Origin: Bacillota bacterium | GTDB lineage: Bacteria > Bacillota_E > Sulfobacillia > Sulfobacillales > Sulfobacillaceae | Direction: 5' to 3' | DNA: 5,392 bases | NCBI GenBank assembly: GCA_021802225.1 | Contig: JAKAAS010000172.1 | Span: 1-5,392, forward strand | Part shown: piece after piece, positions 5,391 to 5,392 of the stretch | Layout of the letters: each line of letters begins with the position of its first letter | Numbering within the stretch: position 1 is the first letter of the stretch | Position numbers and translations under genes: made by a program | Notes under the pieces: generated by a model | What the model was told of the DNA's origin: nothing | What the model saw: the letters and a program-made list of their open reading frames with translations, nothing else | Databases searched by the model: none

Positions 5391-5392
5391 GC

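Overview
The window is ordinary bacterial chromosome: six protein-coding genes packed on both strands, with no RNA gene, mobile element, CRISPR array or long unexplained stretch. The base composition is moderately GC-rich. Strong AAGGAGG/GGAGG-type ribosome binding sites and a YumC-type ferredoxin/flavodoxin-NADP+ reductase close to the Bacillus subtilis enzyme point to a Bacillota, perhaps an Alicyclobacillus- or Kyrpidia-like lineage. That placement is inference from gene content and style only.

Region 1 (1-1630, plus strand). The 3' end of a prolyl-oligopeptidase (S9) type serine peptidase gene is followed 60 bases later by a very small NfeD-type OB-fold protein of 71 residues. After another 11 bases comes a membrane-anchored stomatin/slipin (SPFH/Band 7) protein. 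The slipin ribosome binding site overlaps the nfeD stop codon, so these two are almost certainly cotranscribed and probably translationally coupled. NfeD-slipin pairing is a conserved partnership. The unusual point is that this NfeD is reduced to the soluble domain. A perfect 15-bp hairpin (1594-1630) ends the unit and also serves the convergent gene that follows.

Region 2 (1645-4148). A 14-helix DHA2-family (EmrB/QacA-like) drug/proton antiporter on the minus strand is divergent from a LysR-type regulator on the plus strand. The two share a short AT-rich control region. This is the classic layout of a regulator controlling its divergent neighbour and itself.

Region 3 (4149-5360, plus strand). 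A ferredoxin-NADP+ reductase gene has its own plausible sigma-A promoter (TTGCCA-17-TAAATT) with an 11-base inverted repeat in the spacer, and it ends at a clear terminator hairpin. No ATG/GTG/TTG lies where homology and the ribosome binding site place its start. An in-frame ACG sits exactly there, so the gene probably uses a rare ACG start. The last bases of the window look like the ribosome binding site of a further plus-strand gene.

I see no convincing previously undescribed system. The points most worth a second look are the reductase start, the promoter palindrome, the stripped-down NfeD and the regulator-transporter control region.
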